From Haloechinothrix halophila YIM 93223 (GTDB lineage: Bacteria; Actinomycetota; Actinomycetes; Mycobacteriales; Pseudonocardiaceae): a stretch of DNA of 64,000 nucleotides. The stretch spans positions 4,367,502 through 4,431,501 of the forward strand of contig NZ_KI632509.1 in the NCBI RefSeq assembly GCF_000504245.1, in the 5' to 3' direction. Of the stretch, positions 36,372-46,218 are shown in pieces. A program made the translations under genes and the position numbers. Within the stretch, counting starts at the first letter, position 1. Each line of letters starts with the position of its first letter. Below the pieces are notes generated by a model. That model was not told where the DNA came from and did not search any database. It saw nothing but the letters and a program-made list of their open reading frames with translations.

Positions 36372-37732
36372 CGACGTTCGACGTGATCAACCCCGCGACC
36401 GAGCAGCTGGTGCGGAGCGTGCCGCTGGCAGGCGTCGATGAGACCTCCGAAGCCATCGCGCGCGCCACGCGGGCGCAACGGCGGTGGCGCACTGTCGCAC
36501 CCGCCGACCGGGGACGGCTGCTGCGCCGGTTCGCCGACGCCGTCGACGCCGACCTGGGGCACCTGGCCGAGCTGGAGGTGCGCAACTCCGGGCACACCAT
36601 CGGCAACGCACGCGGCGAGGCGGGCAACGTCCGGGACGTGCTGCACTACTACGCGGCCGCGCCGGAACGGCAGTTCGGCAGGCAGATCCCGGTCGAGGGC
36701 GGCGTTGACATCACCTTCGCCGAGCCGCTCGGCGTCGTCGGGATCATCGTGCCGTGGAACTTTCCGATGCCGATCGCGGCGTGGGGCTTCGCGCCAGCCC
36801 TCGCCGCGGGTAACGCCGCGGTGCTCAAACCCGCCGAGCTCACCCCGCTGACCGCGCTGCGGCTGGCCGAGCTGGCACGGGAGGCGGGCATCCCGGAGGA
36901 CGTCTTCCAGGTGATCCCCGGCAAGGGCGCTGTGGTCGGCGAGCGGTTCGTCACCCATCCCGACGTGCGCAAGGTGGTCTTCACCGGCTCCACAACGGTC
37001 GGCAAGCGGATCATGGCGGGCTGCGCCGAGCAGGTGAAGCGGGTGACCCTTGAGCTGGGCGGCAAGAGCGCCAACATCGTCTTCGCCGACGCCGATCTGG
37101 AACGGGCAGCGGCGACCGCGCCGTACGGCGTATTCGACAACGCGGGACAGGACTGCTGTGCCCGCTCCAGGATCCTGGTGCAGCGCGACGTCGTCGACGA
37201 CTTCATGGCGCTGCTCGAACCCGCCGTCACCGGGGTGAAGGTCGGCGATCCCGGCGACGAGTCCACCGAGATGGGGCCGCTGATCTCAGCGGCGCAGCGC
37301 GAGACCGTGGCGTCCTTCGTCCCCGACGACGCCCCGGTCGCGTTCCGGGGCAGCTGCCCTGCCGGGGCGGGCTATTGGTTCCCGCCGACTGTGCTCGCGC
37401 CGGTCGATCTGGAATCACGCGCGTGGCGCGAGGAGATCTTCGGGCCAGTCGTCGCGGTGATGCCGTTCGACGACGAGGCCGACGCGATCCGCATCGCCAA
37501 CGACACCGACTACGGTCTCGCGGGCTCGATCTGGACCCGCGACGTCGGCAAGGCGCTGCGGGTGGCGCGCGGCGTCGAGAGCGGCAACCTGTCCGTCAAC
37601 TCGCATTCGGCCGTGCGGTACTCGACGCCGTTCGGCGGCTTCAAGCAGTCCGGCCTCGGCCGGGAGCTCGGCCCGGACGCGCTGGCCGCGTTCACCGAGA
37701 CCAAGAACGTGTTCATCAACACCCAGGAGTGA
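36368..37732 (+). CDS. Aldehyde dehydrogenase
   Basis: The 454-residue enzyme has all ALDH landmarks: PWNFP with Asn131 for the oxyanion hole, general base Glu229 in LELGGKSAN, and nucleophile Cys263 in [10 protein letters not shown]. It would oxidise the gamma-glutamylated aldehyde made from the amine. The GTG start at 36368 overlaps the puuD stop in GTGA. About 20-40 residues shorter at the N-terminus than many family members, with no sign of truncation in the catalytic part. Confidence 0.92.
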   Translation: MTTFDVINPATEQLVRSVPLAGVDETSEAIARATRAQRRWRTVAPADRGRLLRRFADAVDADLGHLAELEVRNSGHTIGNARGEAGNVRDVLHYYAAAPERQFGRQIPVEGGVDITFAEPLGVVGIIVPWNFPMPIAAWGFAPALAAGNAAVLKPAELTPLTALRLAELAREAGIPEDVFQVIPGKGAVVGERFVTHPDVRKVVFTGSTTVGKRIMAGCAEQVKRVTLELGGKSANIVFADADLERAAATAPYGVFDNAGQDCCARSRILVQRDVVDDFMALLEPAVTGVKVGDPGDESTEMGPLISAAQRETVASFVPDDAPVAFRGSCPAGAGYWFPPTVLAPVDLESRAWREEIFGPVVAVMPFDDEADAIRIANDTDYGLAGSIWTRDVGKALRVARGVESGNLSVNSHSAVRYSTPFGGFKQSGLGRELGPDALAAFTETKNVFINTQE

Positions 37733-37736
37733 AGCC

Positions 37737-38504
37737 ATGACCCAGCGACTCGACGGCAAGGTGGCCGTGGTGACCGGCGGCGCGAGCGGGATCGGCCTCG
37801 CCGCCGTGCGCAGGCTCGCCTCGGACGGCGCGACGATCGTGATCGGCGACGTCGACCCGGGCGCGGGCAAGGCCGCCGCCGACGAGGTGGGCGGGCTGTT
37901 CGTGCCGACCGACGTCACCAGCGAGACCGACGTCGCGAACCTGCTCGCCGCGGCGGACGACAGCTACGGCGCGATCGACATCGCTTTCAACAACGCGGGC
38001 ATCTCGCCGCCGGACGACGACTCGATCCTCGACACCGATCTCGACGCCTGGCGCAGGGTGCAGGACGTCAACCTCACCTCGGTGTACCTGTGCTGTAAGG
38101 CGGTCATTCCGTACATGCGGCGGCAGGGCAAGGGCTCCATCATCAACACCGCGTCGTTCGTGGCTGTCATGGGCGCCGCGACGTCGCAGGTCTCCTACAC
38201 CGCGTCCAAGGGCGGCGTGCTCGCGATGTCGCGAGAACTCGGCGTGCAGTTCGCCCGCGAGGGCATCCGCGTCAACGCGCTGTGTCCCGGCCCGGTCAAC
38301 ACGCCGCTGTTGCAGGAGCTGTTCGCCAGGGACCCGGAGAAGGCGGAGCGCCGCCTGGTGCACGTGCCGATGGGCCGGTTCGCCGAGCCGGAGGAGATCG
38401 CCGCGGCGGTGGCGTTCCTGGCCAGCGACGATGCCTCGTTCATCACCGCGTCCACGTTCCTTGTCGACGGCGGCATCTCCAGCGCCTACGTCACCCCGCT
38501 GTAA
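37737..38504 (+). CDS. SDR family oxidoreductase
   Basis: The 255-residue protein has the cofactor motif TGGASGIGLA (about 14-23), NNAG in the middle and the catalytic YTASKGG. It is a classical NAD(P)-dependent short-chain dehydrogenase. Starting 4 bp after the aldehyde dehydrogenase, it may oxidise the alcohol group of a gamma-glutamylated amino alcohol, such as gamma-glutamylethanolamide, to the aldehyde. That role is inferred from context. Confidence 0.9.
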   Translation: MTQRLDGKVAVVTGGASGIGLAAVRRLASDGATIVIGDVDPGAGKAAADEVGGLFVPTDVTSETDVANLLAAADDSYGAIDIAFNNAGISPPDDDSILDTDLDAWRRVQDVNLTSVYLCCKAVIPYMRRQGKGSIINTASFVAVMGAATSQVSYTASKGGVLAMSRELGVQFAREGIRVNALCPGPVNTPLLQELFARDPEKAERRLVHVPMGRFAEPEEIAAAVAFLASDDASFITASTFLVDGGISSAYVTPL

Positions 38505-38625
38505 GCGCGGCTCATCCGGCGGTCCGGCCACCATCCGTACTGTGCCGGTAGATTCCATTCCGACAGGAAGTAAGCCGAACTGGCAGGTCAAACGAGTGAG
38601 CCAGTCGACTGACTTCCGGTCTACT

Positions 38626-38656
38626 TGGTAATTTCGTGGTGTCAGACCATGAACCA
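38626..38656. promoter_or_regulatory. Nested inverted repeat, candidate FadR-type operator
   Basis: TGGTGTCAGACCA at 38637-38649 is a compact GntR/FadR-style palindrome, nested in a wider pair TGGT (38626-38629) and ACCA (38653-38656). It lies about 25 bp before the GntR gene, in the 171-bp gap after the SDR, and is well placed for autoregulation. Confidence 0.5.
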
Positions 38657-38675
38657 TTGAGGGCCGGAGGCCGCC

Positions 38676-39425
38676 GTGGCGAGCAGTCAAGAGGCGACCC
38701 CGCTCGAGTCGGCAGGCACCGTCGATGCGTTGTTCCGGCCGGTCAGGGCGGGCAACGCCTTCGAGGAGACCGTCGAGCGGTTGCTGCAAACGATCCGGCT
38801 CGGCGTGGTCGATCCCGGCGAGCGGCTGCCTGCCGAGCGAGACCTCGCCGCCCGGTTCAACGTCAGCAGGGTCACGCTGCGGGAAGCGATCCGCGCGCTG
38901 GCGCAAGCCGGATACGTGGAGTCGCGCCGGGGCCGCTACGGCGGCACGTTCGTCAGCCGCACGCCGCCACGGCCGCGCAAGCGCGACCTCAAGCGGATGG
39001 CGAGGCAGCTTGGCGACGGGCTGGACGACGCCCTCACCCTGCGCTACGTCCTCGAGGTGGGCGCGGCGGAGGCGGCCGCGGCGCGCGAGCTGTCCGACAC
39101 GGAGCGGGACTACTTGCGGCGCAGGCTCGACGAGTGCGGCGGGGCGACGCTGGACAGCTACCGGCGGCTCGACTCCCGGTTCCACCTCGCCATCGCCGAG
39201 CTCAGCGGCTCATCCTCACTGACATCCGCCGTCGCCGACGCGCGGATGCGGCTCAACGAACTGCTCGACGCGATCCCGCTACTGACGCGCAACATCGAAC
39301 ACTCGAACCAGCAGCATGCCGCCATCGTCGAGGCGATCATCGCCGGTGACCAGGACGCCGCGCGACAGGCGATGGCAGAGCACGCGGCAGGCACCGCGTC
39401 ACTGCTGCGCGGGTTCCTCGCCTGA
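38676..39425 (+). CDS. FadR/GntR family transcriptional regulator
   Basis: The 249-residue protein has a GntR winged helix (GERLPAERDLAARFNVSRVT at about 48-67) and a C-terminal FCD ligand-binding domain with metal-binding histidines (for example DSRFHLAIAELSG and NQQHAAIVEAI). It is the final gene of the island and probably the local regulator of the GS-puuD-ALDH-SDR operon and the divergent permease. GTG start at 38676. Ligand unknown. Confidence 0.9.
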   Translation: MASSQEATPLESAGTVDALFRPVRAGNAFEETVERLLQTIRLGVVDPGERLPAERDLAARFNVSRVTLREAIRALAQAGYVESRRGRYGGTFVSRTPPRPRKRDLKRMARQLGDGLDDALTLRYVLEVGAAEAAAARELSDTERDYLRRRLDECGGATLDSYRRLDSRFHLAIAELSGSSSLTSAVADARMRLNELLDAIPLLTRNIEHSNQQHAAIVEAIIAGDQDAARQAMAEHAAGTASLLRGFLA

Positions 39426-39446
39426 GGCAGCCGGAGCCGGCCTCAG
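39422..39446. terminator. Bidirectional hairpin containing both stop codons
   Basis: CTGAGGC at 39422-39428 pairs with GCCTCAG at 39440-39446. The TGA of the regulator (39423-39425) and the antisense TGA of recG (39443-39445) both lie in the stem. It separates two convergent genes only 17 bp apart. Confidence 0.5.
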
Positions 39447-41596
39447 CTCTTCTCAAGAAAGTCCGCCCTGTCCGGGTCGATCAAGTCGGTGACAAGGTGT
39501 GCGAGGCCGAGGTGGCCACCAAGCGATGGGTCGTCGGCGACGATGCGCAACGCCGCCTCTCGCGCGTCGGCGATCATGTCCTCGTCAGCCAGCAACGACA
39601 ACAGCTTGAGGCCAGAACGCTTGCCGGATTGTGCCGCGCCGAGAATGTCACCCTCCCGGCGTAGTTCCAGGTCTTTGCGGGACAGCTCGAAGCCGTCCAG
39701 CGTCGACTCGACGGCGGCCAGTCGTTCTCGCGCGGCCGTGCCCGCCAGCGTCTCGGTGACCAGCAGGCACAGCCCAGGAACGTCGCCCCGGCCGACCCGG
39801 CCGCGCAACTGGTGCAGCTGAGAGAGCCCGAACCGCTCGGCGTCCATGATCACCATCGCGGTCGCGTTCGGCACGTTCACGCCGACCTCGATCACCGTCG
39901 TCGCCACGAGGACGTCGACCTTGCCCGCCGCGAACGCCCGCATCACGGCGTCCTTATCCTCGGCGGCCAGCCTGCCGTGCAGTACCCCGACGCGCAGTTC
40001 GGACAGCGGACCGTTCTCCAGCTCGGCGGCCATGTCGAGCACCGAGATCGCGGGCCTGCCTTCGCCGTTGTTCGAGGGTGGCTCGTCACCGATCCTCGGG
40101 CACACCACGTACGCCTGGTGGCCCTTGCGCACCTCCTCCACGATGCGCTGCCATGTCCGCTCCAGCCAGGCTGGCTTCTCCGCGGCGGGCACCACGCTCG
40201 TCTTGATCGGTGACCTGCCCGCGGGCAGCTCCCGTAGCGCCGAGATCTCCAGGTCGCCGTACACCGTCATCGCCACCGTGCGCGGGATCGGCGTCGCGGT
40301 CATGACCAGCACGTGCGGGCTGGTGAAGTCCGCACCCCGCGACCGCAGAGCGTCCCGTTGTTCGACGCCGAACCGGTGCTGCTCGTCGACGACGACCAGC
40401 CCGAGATCAGCGAACGACACGGTGTCCTGGATCAGCGCGTGGGTGCCGACGATGATCCCCGCCGCGCCGCTCGCCGCGTCCAGCAACGCCTGTTTGCGCT
40501 GCTTCGCCGTCATCGAGCCGGTCAGCAGCGCCACCCTCGTCGCGCCATCGGCCGCACCCAGCTCCCCGGCGCAGCCGAGGTCGCCGAGCAGTTCCCGCAG
40601 TGAGCGAGCGTGCTGGGCGGCGAGCACCTCGGTGGGCGCGAGCATCGCTGCCTGCTTGCCCGCGTCGATGACCTGCGCCATCGCCCGCAGCGCCACCACG
40701 GTCTTCCCGCTGCCGACCTCGCCCTGCAGCAGCCGGTTCATCGGATGGTCCTGCGCGATATCCGCCGCGATGTCCTCACCGACCTCCCGCTGCCCGTCGG
40801 TGAGGGTGAACGGCAACCGTTCGTCGAACGCCTCCCGCAACCCGCCGGACACCGGCGGGCAGGCGGGCGCGGGACGAGACACCGCCGACATCCTGCGCTC
40901 CGCGAAGATCAGCTGGATCGCCATCGCCTCGTCCCACTTCAACCGCTCGCGGGCGACGTCGAGCGACTCGAAGTCCGGCGGCCGGTGGATCAGCCGCAGC
41001 GCGGCGTCGAGGCTGGCGAGCCCGCGCGTGGCGAGCAGTTCTGGCGGCATCGGGTCGTCGTCGATCTCCACCATGTCGAGCACCTGCCGCACGCAACGCG
41101 CGATCACCCAGGACTGCATCCCCTCCGCGGCGGGATACACCGGGATGATCTCGCTGACGAACTCGTCGACTGACGACGCGCTCATGTCGTCAAGCAGCTC
41201 GTACTCCGGGTGCGCGAGCTGCAACACCCGCCGGTACTCGGACACCTTGCCGGCGAACAGGCCGGTCTTGCCCGGCCGCAGTCGCTGTGCGTGGAACTTG
41301 GCCTTGTTGAAAAACGCGCAGCGCAGCTGCTTGCTGCCGTCGGTGATGGTGACTTCGAGGATGCTGCCCTTGCGGTTGCGCATGGTGCGGACGTTGGCGT
41401 TGACAACCCGCGCCATCACGGTGACGTGTTCGCCCTGCTCAAGCCCGGCTATCTCGGTCAACGCGCCGCGATCGGAGTAGCGGCGCGGGTAGTGCCGCAG
41501 CAACTCCCCAACGGTGGTGATCTCCATCGTCTTGGCAAGCAAGTTCGCCGATCGTGTCCCGATCAGCGACTTGAGGTCGTCGCGCAGCGTGGCCAC
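39443..41596 (-). CDS. recG: ATP-dependent DNA helicase RecG
   Basis: The 717-residue protein has the N-terminal wedge/OB domain, Walker A LLQGEVGSGKTVVALRAM, Walker B as VDEQHRFGVEQR (DEQH), MTATPIPRT and the RecG C-terminal segment RLAAVESTLDGFELSRKDLELRREGDILGA, in short pieces. It remodels stalled forks and Holliday junctions. The start lies 5 bp after the DAK2 gene stop, so they form an operon, as in mycobacteria. Confidence 0.96.
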   Translation of the reverse strand: MATLRDDLKSLIGTRSANLLAKTMEITTVGELLRHYPRRYSDRGALTEIAGLEQGEHVTVMARVVNANVRTMRNRKGSILEVTITDGSKQLRCAFFNKAKFHAQRLRPGKTGLFAGKVSEYRRVLQLAHPEYELLDDMSASSVDEFVSEIIPVYPAAEGMQSWVIARCVRQVLDMVEIDDDPMPPELLATRGLASLDAALRLIHRPPDFESLDVARERLKWDEAMAIQLIFAERRMSAVSRPAPACPPVSGGLREAFDERLPFTLTDGQREVGEDIAADIAQDHPMNRLLQGEVGSGKTVVALRAMAQVIDAGKQAAMLAPTEVLAAQHARSLRELLGDLGCAGELGAADGATRVALLTGSMTAKQRKQALLDAASGAAGIIVGTHALIQDTVSFADLGLVVVDEQHRFGVEQRDALRSRGADFTSPHVLVMTATPIPRTVAMTVYGDLEISALRELPAGRSPIKTSVVPAAEKPAWLERTWQRIVEEVRKGHQAYVVCPRIGDEPPSNNGEGRPAISVLDMAAELENGPLSELRVGVLHGRLAAEDKDAVMRAFAAGKVDVLVATTVIEVGVNVPNATAMVIMDAERFGLSQLHQLRGRVGRGDVPGLCLLVTETLAGTAARERLAAVESTLDGFELSRKDLELRREGDILGAAQSGKRSGLKLLSLLADEDMIADAREAALRIVADDPSLGGHLGLAHLVTDLIDPDRADFLEKS

Positions 41597-41601
41597 GGTT
41601 G

Positions 41602-43218
41602 CTACTCCACTCCGAACGTCAGCATCGACTCGGTCTGTCCACCCTGGTACGCGGCGAATTCGACCTCGGGATGCGCCCGCGCGAGCCGTTCGGCGACGGC
41701 GGCGTCGATCCCCTCCGGCGCCCGGGCGCCGAGCAGCAGGGTGACGAGCTCGCCACCCGCGCTCAACATCCGTTCGACCACGCTCATCGCCGCGTCCGCG
41801 GCTACGGTAGCCGACGGCACCGACACTCCCGGTTCGATCAGCATCACCTCGCCGTCGACGAACCCGACCAGATCACCCGCGTGCACCCGGCCCACCCAGG
41901 TCATCGCGTCCTCGGCGGCGACGAGCAGCTCACCCCTGCGGGTGGCGGCGGCGGCCTCGGCCATCGCGACGACGTCGTCGGCGGCCCTGCGCTCGACGTC
42001 GTGCACCGCGATCGCGGCGAGCACCTGCACCGGCGACGCGCACGGGATGACGACGACGTCCTTGCCAGCCGTCACCGCGCGTTCGGTCGCGGCTTCGACG
42101 ACGCCGGTCGTCTCCGCGCCAGCGGGCAGCACCACGACGTGCGACGCACGCAGCTCGGTGACGGCACGCATGACCCGGTCGATGCTCAGCGGGGTGCGGC
42201 TGTCGCACGCCAGCGCCCGCACACCCTCCTGGCGGCACAGCTCGGCGAACGGGCGACCGTGGACGACGGCGAGCACGGCCCTGCCGCCGAGCAGCGAGCC
42301 GCCAGCCACCGCGAGCGACTCCACCCGCACGTCACGCGGCCTGCCGACGTCCAGCCCAGCCTCGAGCGCCGCGCCGATGTCCGCGCAGTGCACGTGGACG
42401 GCGTGGCTGCCAGCGCCGTCACCAGCGATGGTGACGCAGTCGCCAAGCGAGCTGAGCCGATCCCGCAACTCGGGCAGGGCCATGTCCGACATCCCGTCGA
42501 GCAAGTACATGACCTCCCACGGCTGGGAGCTCTCGGTGAGCCTGCCCTGCGACGGCACCGGGTCCGCGCTGCCCGCGAACTCCGGGCGCTGCCTGGCCGG
42601 CCTGCCAGCCACCACACCGGCGAGCTCATCCAGCACGGCGAGCACGCCGCGTCCGCCCGCGTCCACGACGCCCGCGTCCGCGAGCACGGCGAGCTGCCGC
42701 GGGGTTTCGACGAGCGCCTCGGCCGCCGCATCCGCCGCTGCCTCCGCGACGGCGGCGACGCCGCCTTCCGTTGCCTCCTCCGCGGCGCGCGCGGCGGCAG
42801 CCAGCACGGTGAGCATCGTCCCGTCCACCGGCCGGGCGACAGCGGTCGTCGCTGTGCGCTCCGCCTGGGCGAGGGCGGCGGCGAGGCCGGGGGCGTCGAC
42901 CACGGCGGCGTCCCCGGCGGAATCCGCGATGCCCCGCAGCAGCTGCGACAGGATCACCCCGGAGTTGCCGCGCGCTGCCCGCACCGCGCCTCGCGCGAAC
43001 ACCGCGAGCGCCGCACCAGCGCCGTCGTCCGGATTGCCCGGTCCGTGCAGCATGAGGGCGTCCCGTGCGCCGGTGACGGTGTAGAGCAGGTTGGAGCCGG
43101 TGTCGGAGTCCGGCACCGGGTAGATGTTGATCCGGTCGATGTCAGCGCGCAGCGCGTCGAGCACGGTGACGCAGGACGTCGCCCACTCCCGCACCGCAGC
43201 CGCGTCAACAGCCCGCAT
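41602..43218 (-). CDS. DAK2 domain protein (FakA/YloV-like)
   Basis: The 538-residue protein has an N-terminal DAK2 kinase-type domain (INIYPVPDSDTGSNLLYTVT; ARGNSGVILSQLLRG) of about 200 residues and a C-terminal DegV-like acceptor half. The family includes FakA, the fatty acid kinase subunit that works with DegV-type lipid-binding proteins; in actinobacteria its substrate is not settled. It precedes recG by 5 bp. The 277-bp region up to rpmB shows no supportable gene and probably contains both divergent promoters. Confidence 0.88.
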   Translation of the reverse strand: MRAVDAAAVREWATSCVTVLDALRADIDRINIYPVPDSDTGSNLLYTVTGARDALMLHGPGNPDDGAGAALAVFARGAVRAARGNSGVILSQLLRGIADSAGDAAVVDAPGLAAALAQAERTATTAVARPVDGTMLTVLAAAARAAEEATEGGVAAVAEAAADAAAEALVETPRQLAVLADAGVVDAGGRGVLAVLDELAGVVAGRPARQRPEFAGSADPVPSQGRLTESSQPWEVMYLLDGMSDMALPELRDRLSSLGDCVTIAGDGAGSHAVHVHCADIGAALEAGLDVGRPRDVRVESLAVAGGSLLGGRAVLAVVHGRPFAELCRQEGVRALACDSRTPLSIDRVMRAVTELRASHVVVLPAGAETTGVVEAATERAVTAGKDVVVIPCASPVQVLAAIAVHDVERRAADDVVAMAEAAAATRRGELLVAAEDAMTWVGRVHAGDLVGFVDGEVMLIEPGVSVPSATVAADAAMSVVERMLSAGGELVTLLLGARAPEGIDAAVAERLARAHPEVEFAAYQGGQTESMLTFGVE

Positions 43219-43495
43219 ACCTACCTCGGAACCTCTGCCTGAGTCGCCACCGTGTGCCTTCTGTGCCTGCTGTGTCGTCCGTACCGGCTGGGTCGCTCGC
43301 GCCGGCGCCCAGTGCGGCGCCGGAACCGCGTCCGACCTGCCGATCTACCCGTGCGGGAGGGACGTCTCGTAGCCTGTGCTCAGCAAGCCTATCGACCCCG
43401 GTGCGCCCGGCGAGACCGCACCGGATACCCTATCCGAGTCGCCCGATGCGTTTCGGGCCTGCACATTTCTTTCCCTGATCTAAGGAGTGTTCGAC

Positions 43496-43702
43496 GTGGC
43501 TGCCGTGTGCGACGTCTGCGGTAAGGGGCCGGGCTTCGGCAAGTCGGTCTCGCACTCCCACCGGCGCCACAACCGCCGGTGGAACCCCAACATTCAGACT
43601 GTTCACGCCAAGATCGGTCTTTCCGGTAAGAAGCGCATGAACGTCTGCACCTCGTGCCTGAAGGCTGGCAAAGTGACCCGTGTGAGCCGCACCGCGGTCT
43701 GA
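43496..43702 (+). CDS. rpmB: 50S ribosomal protein L28
   Basis: From the GTG at 43496 the product has 68 residues: [20 protein letters not shown] followed by [13 protein letters not shown] and [10 protein letters not shown]. It is the zinc-binding form with two CxxC pairs. AAGGAG lies nine bases upstream. Confidence 0.94.
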   Translation: MAAVCDVCGKGPGFGKSVSHSHRRHNRRWNPNIQTVHAKIGLSGKKRMNVCTSCLKAGKVTRVSRTAV

Positions 43703-43764
43703 CGTGTGAGCACTGCTCGCAGGTTCGAACCGATATCAGCGCGGCGCGAGAGCGCGAACTGACG

Positions 43765-43795
43765 AACCCCGGCGTGACCTGGTCACGCCGGGGTT
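43765..43795. terminator. Bidirectional hairpin terminator with T run
   Basis: AACCCCGGCGTGACC at 43765-43779 pairs with GGTCACGCCGGGGTT at 43781-43795, followed by T. It lies between convergent rpmB and ung genes. Confidence 0.8.
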
Positions 43796-43817
43796 TCGCG
43801 TGTGTGGGGTGCTGCCG

Positions 43818-44495
43818 CTAGGGCAGCTTCCAGTCGATGGGGGCCGCACCCTGCTTTTCCAGCAACTCGTTGGCACGACTGAACGGGCGGGAACCGAAGA
43901 AGCCGTTGTGCGCCGACAGCGGGCTCGGGTGCACCGACTCGATGCAGCGGTCCGCGCCGATCAGCGGCTTGAGCTTGCGGGCGTTGCTGCCCCACAGGAT
44001 CGCGACCAGCGGCTCGTCTCGCGTCGCGAGCGCGCGGATGGCCTGCTCGGTGATCTCTTCCCACCCCTTGCCCTGGTGGGAGTTCGGCTTGCCTGGCTGC
44101 ACACTCAGCGCTCGGTTCAGCAGCAGCACACCCTGCTCGGTCCACGGGGTGAGGTCACCATTGGACGGCAGCGGGTGGCCGAGGTCGTCCGAGTACTCCT
44201 TGAAGATGTTGACCAGGCTCTTCGGCAGCGGCCGGACGTCCGGCGCGACCGCGAAGCACAGCCCGATGGGATGGCCAGGCGTCGGGTACGGGTCCTGGCC
44301 GACGATCAGCACCCTGACGTCGTGGAACGGCTGTTTGAACGCCCGCAGCACGTTCTCCCCCGACGGTAGGTAGGTGCGTCCCGCCGCTATCTCCGCGCGC
44401 AGGAACTCTCCCATCCGCGCGATCTTGGGCGCGACCGGTTCGAGGGCCGTCGCCCAGCCTGCTTCAACGATCTCTTCGAGGGGCCGTGCTGCCAT
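43818..44495 (-). CDS. ung: Uracil-DNA glycosylase (family 1)
   Basis: The 225-residue enzyme carries the water-activating loop [13 protein letters not shown] (GQDPY 66-70) and the DNA-binding HPSPLSA loop. It removes uracil from DNA. Length is normal. Close upstream of the GNAT gene end, and in the ung-thiL neighbourhood typical for actinobacteria. Confidence 0.96.
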   Translation of the reverse strand: MAARPLEEIVEAGWATALEPVAPKIARMGEFLRAEIAAGRTYLPSGENVLRAFKQPFHDVRVLIVGQDPYPTPGHPIGLCFAVAPDVRPLPKSLVNIFKEYSDDLGHPLPSNGDLTPWTEQGVLLLNRALSVQPGKPNSHQGKGWEEITEQAIRALATRDEPLVAILWGSNARKLKPLIGADRCIESVHPSPLSAHNGFFGSRPFSRANELLEKQGAAPIDWKLP

Positions 44496-44519
44496 GCCGC
44501 CTGAGCCTAGCGCGCCGCT

Positions 44520-45008
44520 TCACGCCGACTGCGGCAGGTCCTTCGCGTAGCAGCGGCTGCACGGGTCGTCGCGGTAGGCGCCGAACCGAGGGATGGCGTG
44601 ATACCCGGACGACTCATACAGCGACATCGCCTCAGGCTGCTCGGTGCCGGTCTCCAGGATCATCCGCTTCCTGCCAGCGTCACGGGCACTCTGCTCGATG
44701 ACCTCGAGCAGAGCACGCGAGTAACCATTGCCACGCACCGAATCAGCGACGTACATCCGCTTGATCTCGGCATCGCCCGGCGTGTACTCGGGTTCGGGAC
44801 CGTCCTGGCAACGCCAACCGCCGCAGGCTACCGGCGCGCCGTCGAGATACCCGACGAAGAACCGGCCGCGCGGCGGCGCGAAGTCATCCGGATCAACCGG
44901 CGTGATGTCCTCGTGGCCGTAGCGGATGATGTACTCCCGCTGCACCTCGACGATCAGCTTCGTCGCGTCGGGGTGGTCATAGGGCACTGGTGCGAATTCC
45001 ACTCGCAC
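44520..45008 (-). CDS. GNAT family N-acetyltransferase
   Basis: The 162-residue protein has the GNAT core with acetyl-CoA loop VRGNGYSRALLEVIEQ and the flanking segment KRMILETGTEQPEAMSLYESSGY typical of the fold. It transfers an acetyl group to a small amine or protein. Substrate unknown. GTG at 45008 or 45002; neither has a clear ribosome site, perhaps because it is coupled to thiL, which ends at 45068. Confidence 0.82.
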   Translation of the reverse strand: MRVEFAPVPYDHPDATKLIVEVQREYIIRYGHEDITPVDPDDFAPPRGRFFVGYLDGAPVACGGWRCQDGPEPEYTPGDAEIKRMYVADSVRGNGYSRALLEVIEQSARDAGRKRMILETGTEQPEAMSLYESSGYHAIPRFGAYRDDPCSRCYAKDLPQSA

Positions 45009-45067
45009 GAGGGTACGCGAGGACCGTGCGCGAGTTCGCCCGGTTTTCCGACGGTGAGACGGACGGC

Positions 45068-46048
45068 TCAGCCGCGCCAGTGCTGCCAGCCCTGCTCCGG
45101 CTCGTACGGCTTGCCGTCGACCGTCACGCCGACTCCCCTGTCGGCCGCCGCCGCGACGACACCGATGCGCCGCCACCCCTGCGGCACCTGCTGTGCGCTG
45201 GGGAACGTCGCGGCGAGCGCGTGGTCCTCACCGCCGGTGAGCACCCACCGCAGCGGCTCCGCACCGAGCGCGGAGGCAACCTCGATCAGCTTTTGGTCCA
45301 CCGGAAGGGCGTTGGAGTCGACATCGATGCCCACGCTGGACGCCTTGGCCACGTGTCCGAGGTCGGCGAGCAGACCGTCGGAGATGTCGATCATGGCGGT
45401 CGCGCCTGCCGCCGCCGCCTCGGGGCCAGCCGCGTACGGCGGCTCTGGGTAGCGATGCGCGTTGACCACGCTGACCGGGGAACGGAATCCCCTGCCGAGC
45501 ACGGCGAGCCCCGCGGCGGACCAGCCCAGCCTGCCGTTGATCGCGACGATCTCGCCCGGCCGCGCGCCGGAACGCCGCACCGGCGCGGTGCCGCGCAGGT
45601 CGCCCAGCGCCGTGACACTGATCACGATCGCCTCGGCCGCGACGACGTCCCCGCCGACGAGGCCGACACCGGCGCGTTCGGCCTCCTCCCACATACCGTC
45701 GGCCAGCTCGGTGACCTGTTCGGTGCGGGTCGCGCCGGGGCAGGCGAGCCCGACAAGCACCGCCGTCGGCATCGCACCCATGGCGGCGACGTCGGCGAGG
45801 TTCACCGCGACCGCCTTCCTGCCGACCTGCGCCGGGCTGGACCAGTCGAGCCGGAAGTGCACGTTCTGCACCAGCATGTCCGTGCTGGCCACGACTTTGC
45901 CGTCCGGGGCCGCGACGATGGCGGCGTCGTCGCCGGGGCCGAGCAGCGTGTGCTCCGGCTGGCTGCGATGCCGGGTCACCGAGTCGATCAATCCGAACTC
46001 ACCGATCTCCGCGACGGTGCCTTCGGTTGGTCCCTGCTGCGACGGCAC
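45068..46048 (-). CDS. thiL: Thiamine-phosphate kinase
   Basis: The 326-residue protein has the PurM-like ATP and metal motifs LLGPGDDAAIV, the STDMLVQNVHFRLD segment, VGGDVVAAEAIVI and ISDGLLADLGH. It phosphorylates thiamine monophosphate to the active diphosphate. GTG at 46048 was chosen because GGAGG lies seven bases upstream. No thiamine riboswitch was recognised in the 170-bp divergent region. Confidence 0.94.
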   Translation of the reverse strand: MPSQQGPTEGTVAEIGEFGLIDSVTRHRSQPEHTLLGPGDDAAIVAAPDGKVVASTDMLVQNVHFRLDWSSPAQVGRKAVAVNLADVAAMGAMPTAVLVGLACPGATRTEQVTELADGMWEEAERAGVGLVGGDVVAAEAIVISVTALGDLRGTAPVRRSGARPGEIVAINGRLGWSAAGLAVLGRGFRSPVSVVNAHRYPEPPYAAGPEAAAAGATAMIDISDGLLADLGHVAKASSVGIDVDSNALPVDQKLIEVASALGAEPLRWVLTGGEDHALAATFPSAQQVPQGWRRIGVVAAAADRGVGVTVDGKPYEPEQGWQHWRG

Positions 46049-46218
46049 GCTAGACCTCCAGGAGTCTCGGGGTGGGTACGTGCGAGGCTGGCACACGGCG
46101 GCCAGCGATGGCACTGCGCTGCCAGCCGCCGATGGCTGCGGTAGGTTGGGCGATCCACGTCAATCCTGCCTCACTACATTGGACACTGAACCGACCGACG
46201 CAGACGAAAGGGCGCGCC

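Noticed and set aside
37716-39185. 489-codon open frame on the minus strand across the SDR and GntR genes
   Set aside because: It spans two well-supported genes of the opposite strand and lacks motifs.
41599-43242. 547-codon + strand frame opposite the DAK2 gene
   Set aside because: His/Arg/Asp-rich shadow with no recognised domain.
46049-46218. TPP riboswitch upstream of thiL
   Set aside because: No THI-box sequence or matching stems could be found; thiL has its ribosome site close by.
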